Shown in pieces: positions 8,757 through 20,712 of a stretch of DNA of 23,376 nucleotides. The translations under genes were made by a program, and so were the position numbers. A model generated the notes under the pieces. The model was not told the origin of the DNA and did no database searches. It worked only from the letters and a program-made list of their open reading frames with translations. The stretch's first letter is position 1, and each line of letters begins with the position of its first letter. This DNA comes from Silene noctiflora (lineage: Eukaryota; Streptophyta; Magnoliopsida; Caryophyllales; Caryophyllaceae). The stretch covers positions 4,430 through 27,805 of the forward strand of contig VHZZ01000977.1 in the NCBI GenBank assembly GCA_009801015.1, given 5' to 3'.

Positions 8757-8760
8757 ACAA
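8686..8760 (+). repeat. 34-base poly(A) run in a possible tiny retroposon
   Basis: An unbroken run of 34 A (8720-8753) is preceded by 27 bases of unique sequence. The 61-bp unit is flanked by GTCACAA on both sides (8686-8692 and 8754-8760). This is what a severely 5'-truncated, LINE-mobilised transcript would leave. A plain homopolymer beside a chance 7-base repeat cannot be ruled out. Confidence 0.4.
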
Positions 8761-9252
8761 TTTTTTAAATTTGGTGTACACCATCTAATTTAAACCGGAT
8801 TCGAGTCGGATAGCACCCTTGGGACGATAAAGCTCTCTTTCATGAATTTTAACACGGTTACATTTTCAAGGCTTGAACACGAATCATCTAATTAAGGTAG
8901 AACAACCTTTTATCTGCTCATCTAATTCTCATGGTAAAAGTCACATTTTTATATCCGCACAAACTCTTAGAATAAGATGATCTTAAATAAGAATTTATGT
9001 ACATTATATACTACTCCGTAATATATACGTAATCCTTTTAGTGCATTTTAATAAGGAATATGGCATATATAATTTCTCAAGATACAATATATAAATACAT
9101 ATGAGTACAATTATCAGTTTTAGTAACATGATAATACATTGTCATATGCGAAATTTCAAATACTAGCGACACGTTAATTACTAGCGGAGTTAAGTATCAC
9201 CCATTAACGCTATCTCATCCGATAACCATGTCGCTAATATGTTTATTTACAT
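8761..9252. other. Intergenic, 3' side of the second coiled-coil gene
   Basis: AT-rich sequence without a gene. The part next to 9253 should contain the 3' untranslated region of the minus-strand gene. I see no transposon ends. Confidence 0.5.
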
Positions 9253-10311
9253 TTACACATCTTCATCAATATCCTCAATTTTTATAAATATAGGTGACTT
9301 ATATGTTTCATCAGAAATCTGACTAAAATCCATCAATGTAGGTTGTAATCTTGGTTGATCAAGCTCTTGACAAAGGCCTAACTCATTCCATAACATCGAA
9401 AGCATTACTTGCTCGATTTTTCGATTACTTGATCTCACCTCAGAGTCAATCGAGTTAATATCATCGGACAACTCTCGAATCTTGTTGCCCATATGATGAT
9501 TTTCTTCCATGTAGGAACAATATTCATTCTTGAGTTCTTGTACTTCTTTTTCGGACGATTCCAATAATCGTTTTGTAGACTCTAAATGATCTTGTAGGAT
9601 ATCTAATTCGGTCTTGGTTAAGCTTAATTCCGAATTCATTGATGAGAGTTCATCTTGTAAATTCTTTACTTGTATGACGAAATCTTCATTGGCCTTCATT
9701 GTTAAAGACAGTTGATGCTCGAGTTCTTCTAAGTTCTTTTTCAAGGATTCTAGCTCGAGTTTTGTAGATTGTAATTCAATCTTATTAGACTCGAGCTCAA
9801 AATCAACCAAGGAAAGTTTCTCATTTACCTTCTTCAATTCCAGTTCCTTATCTTTTTCGGTTTTAACATAGGTTAAAACTTGTTCTCGAAGCTCTTCTAC
9901 CTCTTTCTTCGCTTCTTCAATGGCATTGTCCTTCTCTTTGAGCTCTTTCCTCAACGACTCATTAATAGAGTCGGGGACTACTACACCAAATGGAGACCAA
10001 TCAAAGACGACATTATGAATCGGCCTACACAAACCCTTTCCTGGTAGAAAGAAATAGCAAGCTCCATCACAATTAACATAAATATTCCCCTGTTTCTGAT
10101 CAAATGTGAGTGAACCATGAAACCTTTGCAACATAGGTTCTTTGATCTCGGTCCCATGTACCGTCAATTTATCCTTTCTTAGGTCTATATTGCGGATAAT
10201 TATTCGGTTATTTGACCCCTTTACATACGCCATTCTATAAACAAATCTATTGCTATGGTACGTAGGAGTAATGAAAATGGTGGGATCTTCTTCTAATTTG
10301 TAAATGACCAT
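9253..10311 (-). CDS. Coiled-coil paralog with a unique N-terminal domain
   Basis: One intronless frame of 352 residues. Residues 1 to about 112 form a non-coiled, beta-rich-looking domain that I do not recognise, ending in a WSPFG segment (105-109). From about 116 the protein is a coiled coil: a lead-in to 163, one repeat of 56 residues (164-219), one of 63 (220-282), then a partial unit. These equal the 49-residue unit of the gene at 5720-7015 plus one and two extra heptads, so phase is kept. The tail holds WNELGL (308-313), matching WNEINL (391-396) of the other protein, and ends acidic. Same strand, no introns and shared design mark the two as paralogs, though gene 1 lacks the N-terminal domain. 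The start has AAAACATGG context and a TATA box about 95 bp upstream. The function is unknown; an N-terminal binding head on a dimerising rod is my inference. Confidence 0.8.
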   Translation of the reverse strand: MVIYKLEEDPTIFITPTYHSNRFVYRMAYVKGSNNRIIIRNIDLRKDKLTVHGTEIKEPMLQRFHGSLTFDQKQGNIYVNCDGACYFFLPGKGLCRPIHNVVFDWSPFGVVVPDSINESLRKELKEKDNAIEEAKKEVEELREQVLTYVKTEKDKELELKKVNEKLSLVDFELESNKIELQSTKLELESLKKNLEELEHQLSLTMKANEDFVIQVKNLQDELSSMNSELSLTKTELDILQDHLESTKRLLESSEKEVQELKNEYCSYMEENHHMGNKIRELSDDINSIDSEVRSSNRKIEQVMLSMLWNELGLCQELDQPRLQPTLMDFSQISDETYKSPIFIKIEDIDEDV

Positions 10312-10400
10312 GTTTTGTTTACAAAAGATATTTGTAAATTGAAGGGAAAAAACAGGATTGAAATTGGTTTTGTTGTAGATATATAACTCTAAGACCTTCG

Positions 10401-10410
10401 TTTATATAAG
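10401..10410 (-). promoter_or_regulatory. TATA box of the second coiled-coil gene
   Basis: The minus strand reads CTTATATAAA here, about 95 bp before the ATG at 10311. This places the transcription start near 10375, inside the 26-base word that recurs at 8527-8552. Confidence 0.55.
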
Positions 10411-10510
10411 CCGATAAGCGGCTTAGTTGCATACAAAGGAGTACAAAGGGGGTTAAGTAGCTAGCTAGAATAAATATAAAGCTATATTCTCCTCGAAAAT
10501 TATCCAAAAA

Positions 10511-11378
10511 TTCGTGATTTATTCTTTAGTATGGTTATTTTGTACGAAGTACTTTAAACTGATATTGGTCGTATTAAGCTAGATTAACCTGAGACGGTTT
10601 GTTCATGATCACTACCACGACTGTGACCGATATTGTAGTTTAATACTACTATTTTTATTGAATTGTAGTTTTGTAAGTGTCATGCTTCACTCCATCATTG
10701 ATCTAGGTAGCACCGAAATAGACACGGACACGAAGTTCACAAGTAATCATTTCGATACTTTTCTTTGAAGTAATATTACTAGAAGCTAGGAATATTCAGC
10801 GTTGCAGGGACAGGAAACTTGCAACAGGAACAATTTTGTGGAGGGGGAGTAGCTAATCCTTCCAAGTTGCTTCTTGCATGTTATTCTTCTCTTGTGCAAT
10901 GCTTTATGCTTATTCCTGTTTTCAGAAACATGGCTATGTATAATGCACTTATATATCTGGTTTCTGAAGAGAATAAAAGAAACTTTCTATTCCGAGGCCG
11001 TTCATAAGATATTCGATTAGATTCTCAAAATCGGAATTCAACAGCAAACGGGTCTAAAAGTTGAAACTCCGTTAATAATAGACTTTAGGGAAATAAGAAC
11101 ATTCCCGAGTCTCTCTTTCAAACAAAATAGGAAGTGCGTATAACCTTTATCACAAATTCTCATTGAAGACGGACACTATCCGTCAAAAGCTGAAGTTTAT
11201 TTAGCGGAAATTTAAGTCTACTTTCACGAAAGATTAGTCTGTTAATTAAATTACGTAGTTTTGGTAGTTTTGGTAACATGTTAAGACTACATGTAAACCT
11301 TACGTTTTACCTAATTCACCTCAGACGTCAAAATGCTATTTGATCCATTAAAGCGTCTTGGTATTATCTGTCATAAAA
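10511..11378. other. Intergenic, no gene supported
   Basis: A 62-codon frame at 10819-11007 has no recognisable features. A short hairpin of the GAAGACGGA...TCCGTC type occurs near 11165-11191 and belongs to the same repeat vocabulary as the fold-back elements nearby. Confidence 0.5.
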
Positions 11379-11493
11379 TGAAGACGGATAGTGTCCCTCT
11401 CACAATAAGCTAAGTGGGAGGACAAGTGGCGGAGAAATTGAGCACCTCATGGATAGTGTCACTTGCATATTGTGAGAGGGGCACCCGTCTTCA
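11379..11493. mobile_element. Fold-back MITE, GAAGACGG family, copy A
   Basis: The left arm begins TGAAGACGGATAGTGTCCC and the right arm, read inward, TGAAGACGGGTGCCCCTCTC. Each continues into CTCACAATA-type sequence, so about 35 bases at each end are inverted. To the right, 11509-11529 repeats 11432-11452, evidence of a further partial duplication. That flank was then the target of the hAT element at 11541. Confidence 0.6.
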
Positions 11494-11540
11494 ACTTTAA
11501 TGAGGGGGAGAAATTGAGCACCTCATGGGCATATTGTGAG

Positions 11541-12287
11541 CAGGGGCGGTCCCATATACAAGCATGGTGTAGCAATTGCTACACCAAAGCCAAGAAATTT
11601 AATGAGAAAATGAAGATTTGCTACACCAAGTCATGTATTAATTAGTCATTAAGTGACATTGTTTCACCATTATAGATATATAATCTCATTAAGTGACAAT
11701 TGTCTTATTAGTTGTTTTTTTTTCCCAAATTCTAGAGGGAAGAAAGTAATAAATAAATAAATAAATAATACGGAGTACTATTATATTAAAACTGATCAAA
11801 GGAAAAAAATTCAATTAGACCGTCATTTTGCTCATTTAATTAGTCGATTTGAGATTAGTAAGTCTGGAGTTTGAATTAGTTTTAATCTTATTTTGTCAAG
11901 ATATCATAAATCTACAAGTAAAATATTTCCTCCGTTCCGGTCAATTGTTTTCCTTTGATTTTGACATAAAGACCAAGAAAAAAAGGAGGAGACCAATTGT
12001 TAAATGACAAGTGGACAAAGTCAGGTGTGGGATCAAATTAGTCATCAAATGTATTCTTAAAATAGAAAGGACAACAATTGACTAAGACACCCCAAAATAA
12101 AATAGGACAACAAATAACCGGGACGGGAAAGTAATTAATTACAAACCTTCTACGTGAAATAAATAGTAAAGAACCAAAATTTAAAAGGATAGTATATAAA
12201 GCATACATAAAAGTGAGTCGTATTAACTGTTTTCAATCATCAAATTTTCTTTGCTACACCAAAGATTAACTCCTGGGTCCGCCCCTG
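11541..12287. mobile_element. Complete non-autonomous hAT element, 747 bp
   Basis: The ends are inverted: CAGGGGCGGTCCCA at the left and CAGGGGCGGACCCAGG read inward from the right. Just inside, GGTGTAGCAAT/TTTGGTGTAGCAAAG words are also shared. It is flanked by a perfect 8-bp target duplication, ATTGTGAG (11533-11540 and 12288-12295), the hallmark of hAT transposition. There is no transposase frame, so it must have been moved in trans. It sits in fold-back MITE sequence, and part of its length is a Stowaway at 11926-12131; without that insert it would be about 540 bp. Confidence 0.88.
11926..12131. mobile_element. Stowaway MITE nested in the hAT element
   Basis: The left end TTTCCTCCGTTCCGGTCAAT and the right end read inward, CTTTCCCGTCCCGGTTATTT, are inverted matches. 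It is flanked by TA (11924-11925 and 12132-12133), the Tc1/mariner target duplication. Length is 206 bp. It arrived after the hAT element. Confidence 0.75.
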
Positions 12288-12340
12288 ATTGTGAGAGGGG
12301 CATATTGTCACCTCATGGATAGTGTCACTTACATATAGTG

Positions 12341-12802
12341 TCACTTAGCCTTCAAATCTTTCAATTTTGATTCTTCGAATGATTTCTTTTGTGCATCCGT
12401 CAATGCCTCCATATTGCTAGGTTGTACAAAACCCGATTCCACAACCGTCCAATACTCTTTGGACCGAAGGAGATTTTCCATGACCATGCTCCAATGGTCA
12501 TAATCACCATCAAACTTAGGAATAGCAGGTTGAGCAAAGTTGCCATTTGCCTCTGCCATTTCTCTCTTAATCTATCAATTTTCTATCTTATTTTTTTGAA
12601 AGAAAAAATAATAACCTTGCTCTGATGCCAGAATGTTAGAAACAAAGAAAATAACAATCTGAAAATTGATTACTATAGATTACAAAGTTTGCTTATTTAT
12701 AGATATACATAAGACGGTTACTTTTGAATGAACACAACTATTCAAACAAAAGGACACAACTCTTCATAAGAAGTAGTTAACTTTTAATGGACATTACTTT
12801 TC
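12341..12802 (-). mobile_element. Ty1/copia fossil: start of gag, primer site, part of LTR
   Basis: On the minus strand, sequence with TATAAATAAG and a TAACA border (from 12634 upward) is LTR-like. It is followed by a primer-binding site close to TGGCATCAGAGC (initiator-Met tRNA type, about 12620-12631). Then comes the start of a gag with the copia-type N-terminal domain: IPKFDGDYDHWS, then the motif around LRSKEYWTVVESG. Only the first 70 or so codons remain, and both sides abut fold-back MITE sequence. The element is a truncated, broken remnant. The right LTR border is estimated. Confidence 0.8.
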
Positions 12803-12814
12803 ATCCGTCACAAG

Positions 12815-12947
12815 CTGAAGACGGATAGTGTCTCTTTCATAATAAGACAAGTGAGAGGGCAAGAGGGAGAAATGAAGCACCCATGGATAGTGGCATAGTG
12901 CCACACTGCCACTTGCATATTGTGAGAGGGGCACTATCCGTCTTCAG
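12815..12947. mobile_element. Fold-back MITE, GAAGACGG family, copy B
   Basis: The left end is CTGAAGACGGATAGTGTCTC and the right end read inward is CTGAAGACGGATAGTGCCCC. Inversion continues for about 35 bases through CTCACAATATGCAAGTG-like sequence. A CCGTC...GACGG mini-hairpin stands at the left border (about 12804-12825). It is the best-kept member of the family in this window. Confidence 0.65.
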
Positions 12948-13015
12948 TTCAATGAGGCACTTTCGCAATTGCAACTGACAAAATTGTCTCGGACTAAATA
13001 ACTCGACTCGCACCT

Positions 13016-13215
13016 GAAAAAAGGACTCGGATCTGACCCAAACCCGAGTTAACCCGACCCTATTTAACCCGACCCGAATGTTTATCATCGCATACTGACC
13101 GTTATCCTCAAATAACCTTATAACAACCCACCCGAAACCGAAATTACCCTACTCAAACATCCCCGAATTCTTGCAAACCCAAATATCCCGAATCCGAATT
13201 GACTTGACCTAACCC
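13016..13215. repeat. Decayed (ACCCGA)-type repeat
   Basis: Words such as ACCCGA, AACCCGA and CCCGAAT recur irregularly through about 200 bp, a degraded short-unit repeat that is common in plant intergenic DNA. It carries no gene. Confidence 0.5.
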
Positions 13216-13593
13216 CGATCCAAATTAAACCGCTTTGTCAGGTCTATTTGCAATCACCTTATATGCACATCGCCCATATGGGCCATAAATCCATAATCCA
13301 TATCACTTCTTCCATTAACTAATGGTTTTTTGTTTTAAACGAGGGTATAATGGAATTAAATTCATCGTTCATGTCTAATGGAATACAATCATACAGCACG
13401 AATGTTGAAGTATGATCGTTCCTTTTGGTTTGCTCCTTTTTCTGTCAACTGTAAACTGGGAAGATTATCATCTTGATATGTTACTAGAATTGATTAATTA
13501 AATCTTATGTAAAAAAACCATCAAAATCGTAAATAACAAATCCAATCATTCTTCCTGCTTAGTGCTTATATATGTTCCTCCGTACATTGTATA

Positions 13594-13654
13594 CACCACC
13601 CGTTCCAGTCATTTGTTTACGTATTAAGCAAACAAATAATTGGGACGGAGAGAG
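13594..13654. mobile_element. 61-bp Stowaway-like MITE in the hydrolase leader
   Basis: The left arm CACCACCCGTTCCAGTCATT matches the inverted right arm CTCTCTCCGTCCCAATTATT. TA lies at both sides (13592-13593 and 13655-13656). It stands between a TATATAT box (about 13567-13573) and the hydrolase start codon at 13704, so it probably lies in the transcribed leader. Confidence 0.6.
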
Positions 13655-13703
13655 TACTATCTATACGATCAAACATCAGTACCAGGAAGTATACCGCTAA
13701 AAC

Positions 13704-16692
13704 ATGAATTTTTCCAAAGGGTTTTATGTGTTACTGTATTTTCTGCAGTTATTTCTTGCAAAATCTTCACTATGTGACACGAACTTGAGTAACTTCACTT
13801 CAAATGAGCTAGAAGAAATTCCAAAATATTTGTTAAATTTGACTCAAAAATCTGAAGTATTTGATTGGATGGTGAATATAAGAAGAAAACTGCATGAAAA
13901 CCCGGAACTTGGATTCGAGGAATTTGAGACTAGTAAGCTAATTAGGAAGGAATTAGAGAAATTGGGTATTGATTATAAATACCCAGTTGCTGTTACTTGT
14001 TACTGGTGTTGTTGGTTATATTGGTACTGGGAAGCCTCCTTTTGTTGCATTGAGAGCTGATATGGNTGCTCTCCCTATTCAGGTATCTGTATAAAACCGT
14101 CTTAGACAAGAATTTTATAATACGGGTCCTTTTAGTAACCAACTTCTCAATTTACGGGTTATGATGCTTGTTTTATTAGATCCATTTTGCACAGTTTTTG
14201 TGTAAGACAGGCTTACGGGAGAACAGTTAATTTGTATTTATAATTGAATATTGTTTGAAATTGTATGGACCTGACTCGTGCCTATCAAGAGACGATATAG
14301 TCCACTTCGTAAGCTTAGGAGGAGTTGAACCAATGATCATTTTTCTAGTCTTTTGTTGAGGTGGAACACTCACATGTCATATTTTACTTGAGTTGGAGTC
14401 ATCTTCACAAATGTTTATGGTAAACACCACAAGTTTTGTAGGTATTAATAGTTTGTAATTGTTGCATTTGTTGTTGTCGTAGTCGTATTGATTTATGTAT
14501 GTCTGAGGTGTTTTAGCATAGATTCCCACAGGTTCGTGTTACTAGAAACTACTCCCTCCTATTCAACTCATTCTTTACGGGTTTTTTTTTAATCTAAGAG
14601 GTGAATTTTAAACAAACGCAAAACAAATCAGTTGAATAGGAGGGAGTACTAATTTGTGGAATTGCATAAGCAAAAGATAGTCCTATTAAGTTTTGGGCAG
14701 TTACACTGATTATATAGGGTTGCTATTGAAATTCTTCTGCTTGAGAAGTTTTCGTGGATATGTGGGGAAAATGTGGTTTAGCTTCGTCTTGGATGCAATA
14801 GACAGTATTGGGTGTGTTCTAAATTGGCATTTGCCTGATGACGGAATTGAAATGGATTTTTCTTGTAGGAATTAGTGGAATGGGAACACAAAAGTAAAGT
14901 CCCTGGCAAAATGCATGCTTGTGGTCATGATGCTCATGTTGCTATGCTGCTTGGTGCTGCAAGGATCCTCCAAATGCATCGAGACCAAATACAGGTAAGT
15001 TTATAGTTGAATTTGCTTTCTGATTTGAACAATTTGGTATTTCTAAAATCTCGCTGTTCAATGGTGATAGAGCTGTTAAACTATGCAATGCAGGGTTCTT
15101 AGATCACGTTGTTGATTTAGTCTGCCAGTAGTGACTTAGTTGTTACATTTTTCGCTGTGGAAGTTCTCTTATGACGGCTAATATGGCAATATGAATATTT
15201 TTCTGAGATGTAGTAGTACTTGTAATGCATTGAGATAATATGATAAATTCATACCTTTCAGGGAACCATTGTTCTGGTATTTCAACCAGCAGAGGAAGGA
15301 CATGGAGGTGCCAAGAAAGTGATGGATGATGGAGTTCTGGACAATGTTGAAGCCATCTTCGCTTTACATGTCAATTCGATGTTGCCTGTTGGTCAAGTGT
15401 CTGGAAGGTCCGGCCCACTCTTGGCTGGATGTGGATTCTTTGAGGCAGTGATCAAAGGAAAAGGCGGTCATGGGGCTATTCCGCATCAGTCTGTGGATCC
15501 CATTTTGGCTGCTTCCAATGTCATTGTTAGCTTACACCACATCGTTTCACTTGAAGCCAATCCCTTTGATACACAAGTAAACTATTTCCTTCCCTATTCT
15601 CGGTTGTCGATTTCTACATTGAGCATATGCTCTCCTTGTGAAAACAAACAAAGTTAAGTGAAACTGCTTTGGAGTTAGGAAGGTCCAATGTATGAACTTA
15701 ACTGCGTGTTCTTTCGTGCCACCATTTTACCTCAGATGGGTAAAGGGGTTGGAAGTGCGCCGTCTTACCCCTGTGTTAACTACACACATAGGAACTGTTT
15801 TCTGAAAAACATTGTTTATGCATTAAGAACACGGTTCTAAAACACATTGCTTGGTTGTGCATATGAGTCTTTGGCTCCATTATAAATGAAAAACATTTTA
15901 AGATGTGTCATTTGCAGGTCATTAGTGTAGGGAAGTTCCAAGGAGGTGAAGCTTATAATGTCATACCTGATTCAGTTACCATCGGTGGAACATTCCGTGC
16001 CCTATTGAGAGACAGTTTTTCACATCTCAAACAGCGAATTGAGGAGGTATGCCCCATTAGCATCTTGCAGTATTAGAATCAAGCTTGCAATTGATAAAAG
16101 TACTTAAAACCCATGTTTCTTTCTTAGCTGCATCTTTCCTCGAGTTCCCGTGTTGTGTATTCAACTATGATTGATCGTTGTTTTAGGTGCTCCTGTTCCT
16201 TCAGTCCTTTGTTGCTAGACTAGAAAAGACCTTTCTTCTGTCTCTTGATTTATTAAACTCCTGCTGAAACAATGTAACTCAATAATTCAGGTCATCAAAA
16301 ATCAAGCCGCGGTACATAGGTGCACTGCAAATGTAGATTTCTTCCAAAATTTGAAGCAGTCTCCACCAACCATAAATGACGAGAATTTGCATAAATTCTT
16401 CACAAGCGTTTCCACAGATATGCTTGGAGCTCATAAGGTTAAAGAAGCCCCACAGTTGACCGGATCCGAGGATTTTGCCTTTTACCAAGAATCACTTCCT
16501 GGGTACATGTTCTTTGTTGGCACGAAAAACAAGACTCGTGAAACGGGGTCAGAACACACCTCAACGTATGGGCTTAGTGAAGAGGTTCTTTCGTATGGTG
16601 CATCTCTTCATGCTTCCCTAGCTCTGAGATACCTTATTGAAAAGCAACCAAAAACCACATTACAAGAGGGGATACATCATGACGAACTGTGA
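13704..16692 (+). CDS. ILL: IAA-amino acid hydrolase (ILR1-like), exon 1 shifted
   Basis: An M20D metallopeptidase that releases auxin from amino-acid conjugates. Exons are 13704-14082, 14869-14994, 15262-15576, 15918-16046 and 16291-16692; all four introns are GT-AG and phase 0. Exon 1 opens with a signal peptide (about residues 1-24), and the protein ends in HDEL, so ER residence is expected. Metal ligands are visible: Cys and His of HACGHDAH, the second Glu of PAEEGHGG, His of FALHV, and His of GSEHT. The insertion domain contains [11 protein letters not shown]. Sequence such as [22 protein letters not shown] and [17 protein letters not shown] is closest to the IAR3/ILL4 clade. Exon 1 contains TGTTACT twice in a row (13991-14004). 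These 7 bp shift the frame to a stop at 14060, while the family sequence continues one frame over to the splice site. Apart from those 7 bp, the exons total 447 codons plus stop, the family's usual length. N at 14066 falls in a codon (GNT) where the family has Asp. This is either a recent null allele or a sequence error. Confidence 0.88.
14096..14213. mobile_element. Possible Mutator-like MITE in hydrolase intron 1
   Basis: ACCGTCTTAGACAAGAATTT at the left and, read inward, CCTGTCTTACACAAAAACT at the right form imperfect inverted ends. The borders and target duplication are unclear. Confidence 0.35.
14552..14646. mobile_element. Stowaway MITE in hydrolase intron 1
   Basis: The ends CTCCCTCCTATTCAACT and AGTTGAATAGGAGGGAG are perfect inverted repeats of 17 bp, flanked by TA at 14550-14551 and 14647-14648. 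The perfect arms point to a young insertion. It lies mid-intron, away from both splice sites. Confidence 0.88.
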
Positions 16693-18130
16693 GACGGTTT
16701 TTTGTTTTCGTTTTAAATTGCTCTTGATCATCTAAGAGGCTACATTTTGAAATGCAAATGCAAATTCATTTGGTACAATCTGGGTACTAATTCTTCTGTA
16801 AAGTCAAAAATCAAAATTCAAGTTCTTTTATTTCCCTGTAGAATGATTCATTAAGTTTTAATGTGGAGTACTTTCATTTGATGCAATTCTCGACGTAAAT
16901 TTCATAATTAAGTCATTCGGAAACATTGTCTATGTATTGTTAACAGCGTAACACAAGGTGAAGTCGCTTGTAACCAACCAACCTTCCCTTACTGCCATCT
17001 GCAGAAGCTTTTGAAGCACTAGGAACATTGTGTACCTCCCACCTTCTAAGTTCTACGCCGGCAACACACATAAGAGGGCTACAATGACCTACTTTGAGGC
17101 CTGTGCTTGCACACCCTAATAGCCGGCCATTGCAGAAGTAAAACACCTTCGAAAACAAAGCTCCTAACATAATACAGCTGATGTTCGATCAGCAAATAGA
17201 TTGCTGAACCTGTCTGCAATTGTATCTGTTGTTCAAACGTATGTGACCAATGCTCTAGCTGTGAACGAACTGCTAAAATACAGAAGAAATTTATCAAACC
17301 AAAACTAAAATTTCAGAACAGTGCACTTCTTTCTCCAGAAAAGTGCATCACTCCCACAGTATTGCTTTTTAATCAAGTACGAGTAGTCGGAGATGTTACA
17401 TTTAGAGCTGTCAATCCACCGACTGGGTCCATGTAAGGTCTAGACAGGCCGTGTTATATATGGGACAGGTCACAGGGGTTTTCCAGTTCCGATAGAATAG
17501 CAATCAGCTCAACACATGTTTATAGCGGACATTTCATTGTGTAATTCCTCCACGTTCAGGGTGGGTGTTAGTTTCAACTTTCATGTTTAGTGTATCATCA
17601 TTCGCTATATGCGACTTGCAATAATGTTGAACACACCAGATGTAAAGGCAATCATCTTTCTTTCTGCAAATGCATCGGGCGCAGACTTAGAGGCGGTTAC
17701 AGAAAAACAAGCAATTGATTATAGATATGCTATTCGTCTACCTATAATCCCATTGCAAAAGTCCATAGAATGTGTCTTTCCTCTCATTCTCATATGTAGG
17801 CAGGTTGAATCCGTCTCAGGTCCATCAGGTACTAGTCGGCTTCAAATAGCAAGCAAATGAAGGGCTCGAATTGTGAGAAATCAGCAGTTATCTAGATAAT
17901 AAACAGGCTTACAAAATTCCTCATCATTTGGATGTAAAGTACTGTACTCGTCAATCAGAAGAGCTAGCTCAAGGCTATAAGTGCCTATAACCTTAACACG
18001 CTGGATTAACCGAGCATTGTTATTGCTAGATGCCAATGTTGTACTCTTATACAACTTCCAGAGATCTCAAGCCAGGGGCGTCCATTCCAGATTCTCGGAA
18101 ATAACATCAACCGAGAGGAAAAGCAGACGT
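16693..18130. other. Between the hydrolase and RPS30, no gene supported
   Basis: The genes on each side converge here. The first part should be the hydrolase 3' untranslated region; the last few hundred bases up to 18387 should hold the 3' untranslated region of RPS30. Several frames of 70-85 codons (for example 16940-17170 minus and 17609-17860 plus) show no domain or intron logic. The composition from about 16930 to 17900 is less AT-rich than other intergenic stretches, so a decayed gene fragment is possible. Confidence 0.4.
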
Positions 18131-18387
18131 GATTGACAAAAATTCAACACCAGAAACTGGGTTTCAAATTAGAAAAGAACCACACTGATTGAATAACAAA
18201 TCTTTGTCAAGTAAAATTTAGTGCAAAACTTCTACAACCAGCAACATTTGGCAGCCTCCATTGAAATCACGACATAAAACATTCAAAAAGCAACACTGGT
18301 AGAACTTGGAGCTAAAATGTCGAATAACACTAACAACAGTACCAAATACTAATATACTAATTGAAATTCATCCTTGCTTTTTCCGCC

Positions 18388-20712
<2,325 letters not shown>

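Noticed and set aside
10819-11007. 62-codon frame, possible small membrane or exon-derived protein
   Set aside because: No promoter, splice or family evidence; length is within chance for this region.
16940-17297. Minus-strand frames downstream of the hydrolase that look mildly protein-like
   Set aside because: Two frames overlap with similar plausibility, neither has a recognisable domain, and no splice partners were found.
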